From assembly GCA_030832235.1 (NCBI GenBank), contig JAURJO010000107.1:1-9528 (forward strand): DNA of 9,528 nt, written 5' to 3'. Shown piece by piece: positions 6,685 through 9,528 of the stretch; position 1 is the first letter of the stretch, and every line of letters begins with the position of its first letter. A model generated the notes under the pieces. That model was not told the origin of the DNA. It did not search any database and saw only the letters and a program-made list of their open reading frames with translations. The position numbers and the translations under genes are program-made. This DNA comes from Verrucomicrobiota bacterium (lineage in GTDB: Bacteria > Verrucomicrobiota > Verrucomicrobiia > Opitutales > Opitutaceae).

Positions 6685-8259
6685 GTGAAGAAATCAGTCC
6701 CAGACTCCCTCCCGTTCTCGTGGCTCGACCACCGCGCCGCAGGTGTCCTTCTGCACCCCACCTGCCTCCCCAGTGCCCAGGGAATCGGCACACTCGACTC
6801 TCACGCGGTCCAGTTCCTCGATTTTCTCCGAGCTGCCGGCTTCAGCTATTGGCAAACATGCCCGCTTGGTCCGACCGGATTCGGCGACTCGCCCTACCAG
6901 TGCTTTTCCTCCTTCGCAGGTAATCCTTACCTGATCGATCTCCAGCCGCTCGTCGCCGCCGGACTACTCGGACCTGACCAACTCAAAGAGTGTCACGCCC
7001 TTCCAACCGACCGCGTCGACTTCGGTGGCCTCTGGCAAATCAAGTTATCACTCCTTTTCACCGCTCACGCGGCATGGGTCCGTCAGGGCCGGCCCGCCCT
7101 TGCCAGCTGCGGTGATTTCTCCGCCTTCCGCCACGCCGAGTCCGCTTGGCTGGATAGCTACGCGCTTTTTTCCGCCCTTAAGGATCATTTCCACGGAGAG
7201 CCGTGGTGGGATTGGCCCGCCGAAGCCCGCGACCATCGCGCCGCCACTCGATCCCGCCTCCCTCGAGATCTCTCCACCCGCATCGAAGGTTACGCGTTCA
7301 TTCAGCATATCTTTTTTGCCCAGTGGCGGACGGTGCGTCGGGCCGCCGAATCCCGCGGGATCCGCATCATCGGCGACATTCCAATTTTCACGGCGCTCGA
7401 CAGCGCCGATGTTTGGGCGAACCCATCCCTGTTCCAACTCGACCCCGCCTCGCTCCGGCCGATCGCCGTGGCCGGTGTGCCGCCCGACTACTTTTCCGCC
7501 GACGGTCAACTCTGGGGTAACCCTCTTTACGATTGGGCAGCCCACGCTCGCGACGGTTACTCGTGGTGGCTTAGGCGGCTCCGGGCCGCGTTCGCACTTT
7601 GCGACGTGGCCCGCATCGATCACTTCCGAGCCTTCGAGGCCTACTGGTCCGTCCCAGCCGGCCGCCCTAACGCGCGCGTCGGCGCGTGGGTTCCCGGCCC
7701 GGGATTGGATTTCTTCCGACGCGTTCGCGCCGCCCTGCCCGACGCCCGGCTTATCGCCGAGGACCTTGGCCTGCTGACCCCGGAAACCGTCGCCCTGCGC
7801 GAGGCCACCGGCCTGCCCGGAATGGCCGTACTGCAATTCGCGTTCGGCGGCAGCGCGGACAATGCCTACCTGCCGCACAACCAGGTCGCCAATTCGGTCG
7901 TGTATCCTGGTACCCACGACAACGACACGACCCTCGGCTGGTACGCCACCACCGACGAGCGCACGCGCGACCACGTCCGCCGCTACCTGCGCGTCAGCGG
8001 GCGTGAGATCGGCTGGGATTTCATCCGCTCCGCCTACGCCTCCGTCGCGCGGCTCGCCATCATCTCGCTGCCCGATCTCCTGAGCCTCGGCAGCGAGGCT
8101 CGCCTCAACACCCCCGGCGTCGGTCAGGGCAACTGGACCTGGCGTTATCGCCCGGAACAACTCGCTCGGCTCGTCACGCAGTCCGCTCCCTACCTTCGGG
8201 AGCTCGGCGAACTCCACGGCCGACTGCCGGCGGTCACTCCTGCGCCAGAAACGCGGTGA
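6685..8259 (+). CDS. malQ: 4-alpha-glucanotransferase (amylomaltase, GH77)
   Basis: Transfers alpha-1,4-glucan segments between maltooligosaccharides in the cytoplasm, in glycogen or maltodextrin metabolism. The protein has 524 residues, close to the compact bacterial amylomaltases. The N-terminal signature is strong: RAAGVLLHPTCLPS, then CPLGPTGFGDSPYQCFSSF and AGNPYLIDL. The GH77 catalytic set is complete: nucleophile D312 in RIDHFRAFEAYW, acid/base E359 in IAEDLG, and D412 in GTHDNDTTLGW. These correspond to D293, E340 and D395 of the Thermus enzyme with nearly the same spacing. LLSLGSEARLNTPG near the C-terminus is also typical. The start is GTG 6685, with AGGA at 6677-6680 as a likely ribosome binding site. 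The gene probably has its own promoter. Its last 26 bases overlap the 3' end of oleB on the other strand. No other glycogen gene is in the window. Confidence 0.96.
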   Translation: MKKSVPDSLPFSWLDHRAAGVLLHPTCLPSAQGIGTLDSHAVQFLDFLRAAGFSYWQTCPLGPTGFGDSPYQCFSSFAGNPYLIDLQPLVAAGLLGPDQLKECHALPTDRVDFGGLWQIKLSLLFTAHAAWVRQGRPALASCGDFSAFRHAESAWLDSYALFSALKDHFHGEPWWDWPAEARDHRAATRSRLPRDLSTRIEGYAFIQHIFFAQWRTVRRAAESRGIRIIGDIPIFTALDSADVWANPSLFQLDPASLRPIAVAGVPPDYFSADGQLWGNPLYDWAAHARDGYSWWLRRLRAAFALCDVARIDHFRAFEAYWSVPAGRPNARVGAWVPGPGLDFFRRVRAALPDARLIAEDLGLLTPETVALREATGLPGMAVLQFAFGGSADNAYLPHNQVANSVVYPGTHDNDTTLGWYATTDERTRDHVRRYLRVSGREIGWDFIRSAYASVARLAIISLPDLLSLGSEARLNTPGVGQGNWTWRYRPEQLARLVTQSAPYLRELGELHGRLPAVTPAPETR

Positions 8260-9127
8260 TCCGCGGCACGACTTCCTCGCGCGCGTCATCCAGCACGTAG
8301 TGCCCAGCGTCGGCGATGCGGTGCACCGAGGCGCCCGGGATAATCACTCGCCAGCGTTCGAGAAAGTGGTCGTTGAAGCAGAAATCGCGACCACCCCAGA
8401 TGATCCGCGCGTCTTTTCGGTGGAGCCCCTCCAGCCCCGCCTCCACCGCCGAAAGCGTCGGGTAGCTCGGATGCGCGGTGTCCATCGGGATGTCGCGCAC
8501 GAACGCATTCACCGCCACGCGATCCGCCCATGAGCTGTACGGAAAAAGGTAACCACGCTTCTCCTCCGCGCTGAGCGCGCGACGCCCCATCGCCATCCAC
8601 GTGGCCGGCCAGGCGAAACCGTTGCAGCCGCGCACGATCAGGGGACCGAGGAACGGCGCCCGGCAAAGCGCGATCCGTGCGGGAATGCGATTATCCGGAA
8701 ACGCGGCCGTGTTGAGGATCACCAGGCGCCGAACCATTTCCGGGTGACGTCCCGCGAAACCCAGGCCGATCGCCCCACCCCAGTCGTGCACGACGAGATC
8801 GACCTGCTTTAATTTGAGCGAAGTGATCAGGTCTTCCAGGTCCGCGATGCGTTGCGCGAGCGTGTAAGGGCGATGTTCGGGCTTATCCGAGAACCCCATG
8901 CCAGCGTGGTCCGGCACCACGCAGCGACGCGTGGGCGCCAGCGCTCGCACCAGGTAACGGTAGTAGTACGACCACGTCGGATTCCCGTGCACCATCACGA
9001 CCGCCGTCAATGCGCGCGGTCCTTCGTCGAGGAAGCTGAGATGCGTTCCATCCGGCAGACGGTGCCGGCACGGCGAGAACGGGTACTCTGCCCGCAACCA
9101 GCCTGGGATCTGCGTCGTGGTCACCAT
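8234..9127 (-). CDS. oleB: OleB, alpha/beta hydrolase-fold beta-lactone decarboxylase of olefin biosynthesis
   Basis: In the Ole pathway OleB converts the cis-beta-lactone made by OleC into a long-chain cis-olefin plus CO2. The fold and catalytic residues are those of haloalkane dehalogenases. The protein has 297 residues from the ATG at 9127. Visible features are HGNPTWSYYYR (47-57, oxyanion/halide-site asparagine N49), nucleophile D115 in VVHDWGGAIG, catalytic acid D248 in WGGRDFCFNDHF, and H276 in DAGHYVLDDA. The segments NGFAWPATWMA, YSSWADRVAVNAFVRDIP and RDFCFNDHFLERW look like OleB rather than a plain dehalogenase, as far as memory of the family allows. The neighbouring oleA makes the assignment firm. 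The ATG overlaps the oleA stop by 7 bases (ATGGTGA). Alternatives are a GTG one codon later or a TTG at 9148. The 3' end overlaps malQ. No oleC or oleD follows. Confidence 0.88.
   Translation of the reverse strand: MVTTTQIPGWLRAEYPFSPCRHRLPDGTHLSFLDEGPRALTAVVMVHGNPTWSYYYRYLVRALAPTRRCVVPDHAGMGFSDKPEHRPYTLAQRIADLEDLITSLKLKQVDLVVHDWGGAIGLGFAGRHPEMVRRLVILNTAAFPDNRIPARIALCRAPFLGPLIVRGCNGFAWPATWMAMGRRALSAEEKRGYLFPYSSWADRVAVNAFVRDIPMDTAHPSYPTLSAVEAGLEGLHRKDARIIWGGRDFCFNDHFLERWRVIIPGASVHRIADAGHYVLDDAREEVVPRITAFLAQE
8252..8265. other. Perfect 5-bp inverted repeat at the malQ/oleB 3' overlap
   Basis: CGCGG-TGAT-CCGCG is an all-GC stem of five pairs with a four-base loop that contains the malQ stop codon. 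It lies at the convergent junction, where a bidirectional terminator would be expected, but no T-tract follows on either strand. In DNA this rich in G and C a short palindrome of this kind can be chance. It is the only hairpin seen near the junction. Confidence 0.2.
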
Positions 9128-9528
9128 TCCAGCGCGAGCATCAGGCAATTCAGCCCGCTGCCGATTCCCAGGAGCCCCACGCGTTGGCCTGGTTTCACCG
9201 CTCCGGCCTCGGCCGCCAGCGCTAGCGTCGCCGGCAAGGCCACCGAGCCGGTGTTGCCCAAGGTTTCAAAGGTTGAGAAATCCCGCGCCAGATCCAGACC
9301 GAGGGTCTCGTAAAGTTTCCGCCGGTGCACCGAGCCGACCTGGTGGCAGATGATGCGGTCAAACGTCTTCCCATGGTCCCGGGAGAATTCCGCCCACGTC
9401 TCCCGGGCGAGCTCCACGCCGGCGACCAGCAACCGCTCGGAATCCGTCTGCATCGCCAGCGCCTCCGCACCGTGGGTGTCTCCCTGGCAAAGCTCGCTGT
9501 GAGCGGTCGCGGCGCGCGCCGTGCCGCC
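9121..9528 (-). CDS. oleA: OleA, thiolase-fold acyl-CoA condensing enzyme, C-terminal part (runs off right edge)
   Basis: OleA performs a non-decarboxylative, head-to-head Claisen condensation of two fatty acyl-CoAs to a 2-alkyl-3-keto acid, the first step of long-chain olefin synthesis. Only the last 135 residues are in the window; the frame is open to the right edge, so the true start and the catalytic cysteine lie outside. Visible are ALAMQTDSERLLVAGVELA, then ICHQVGSVHRRKLYETLGL with the active-site histidine (like H285 of Xanthomonas OleA), and TLGNTGSVALP with the asparagine (like N315). It ends in GLLGIGSGLNCLMLALEW. The last block and the MQTDS segment point to OleA rather than FabH or other KAS III enzymes. 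The stop overlaps the oleB start, so the two are translationally coupled. FabH-like or other thiolase-superfamily enzymes are less likely alternatives. Confidence 0.88.
   Translation of the reverse strand, partial: GGTARAATAHSELCQGDTHGAEALAMQTDSERLLVAGVELARETWAEFSRDHGKTFDRIICHQVGSVHRRKLYETLGLDLARDFSTFETLGNTGSVALPATLALAAEAGAVKPGQRVGLLGIGSGLNCLMLALEW

Noticed and set aside
7048..8289. Open frame of 413 codons on the minus strand, antisense to malQ
   Set aside because: malQ has a complete set of GH77 motifs on the plus strand over the same bases; the antisense product shows no motif and is a composition artefact.
8234..9127. oleB product as a true haloalkane dehalogenase
   Set aside because: The Asp-His-Asp triad and HGNPTWS motif would fit, but the coupled oleA and the OleB-like cap and C-terminal segments favour beta-lactone decarboxylase.
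1..9528. CRISPR array, insertion sequence, prophage, toxin-antitoxin or defence genes
   Set aside because: No regular direct repeats, transposase or integrase motifs, or small toxin-like gene pairs were seen. Almost all bases are explained by housekeeping and metabolic genes.

Overview
The window is dense, GC-rich bacterial chromosome with almost no spacer DNA: the largest gene-free gaps are about 70 bases. Gene content and style suggest a member of the Verrucomicrobiota, most likely Opitutaceae-like. The reasons are an olefin-biosynthesis pair (oleA-oleB) of the kind reported in that phylum, a signal peptidase I with a large internal insertion, and several starts without a Shine-Dalgarno sequence. 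This taxonomic call is an inference from style and gene families; no rRNA or marker comparison was possible.

Layout, left to right. (1) 1-409, minus strand: 5' part of dapA (lysine and diaminopimelate synthesis), running off the left edge. (2) 479-2550, plus strand: a PilT/PilU-type retraction ATPase, translationally coupled through a GTGA overlap to an unrecognised exported protein. (3) 2595-6615, plus strand: fabD, lepA and lepB, closely spaced and probably one operon, joining fatty-acid synthesis, a ribosome-associated GTPase and protein export. (4) 6685-8259, plus strand: malQ, a 4-alpha-glucanotransferase, behind an AT-richer 69-base gap that may hold its own promoter. (5) 8234-9528, minus strand: oleB, and upstream of it the 3' part of oleA, which runs off the right edge. 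The two overlap by 7 bases. OleA joins two fatty acyl-CoAs head to head to give a beta-keto acid, and OleB decarboxylates the later beta-lactone to a long-chain cis-olefin. oleB converges on malQ with a 26-base coding overlap.

Most genes are housekeeping. The parts that deserve a second look are the ole pair, which has no oleC or oleD downstream of oleB; the roughly 150-residue insertion between the catalytic serine and lysine of LepB; and the pilT-coupled exported protein. No CRISPR array, insertion sequence, tRNA, rRNA or prophage feature was seen.
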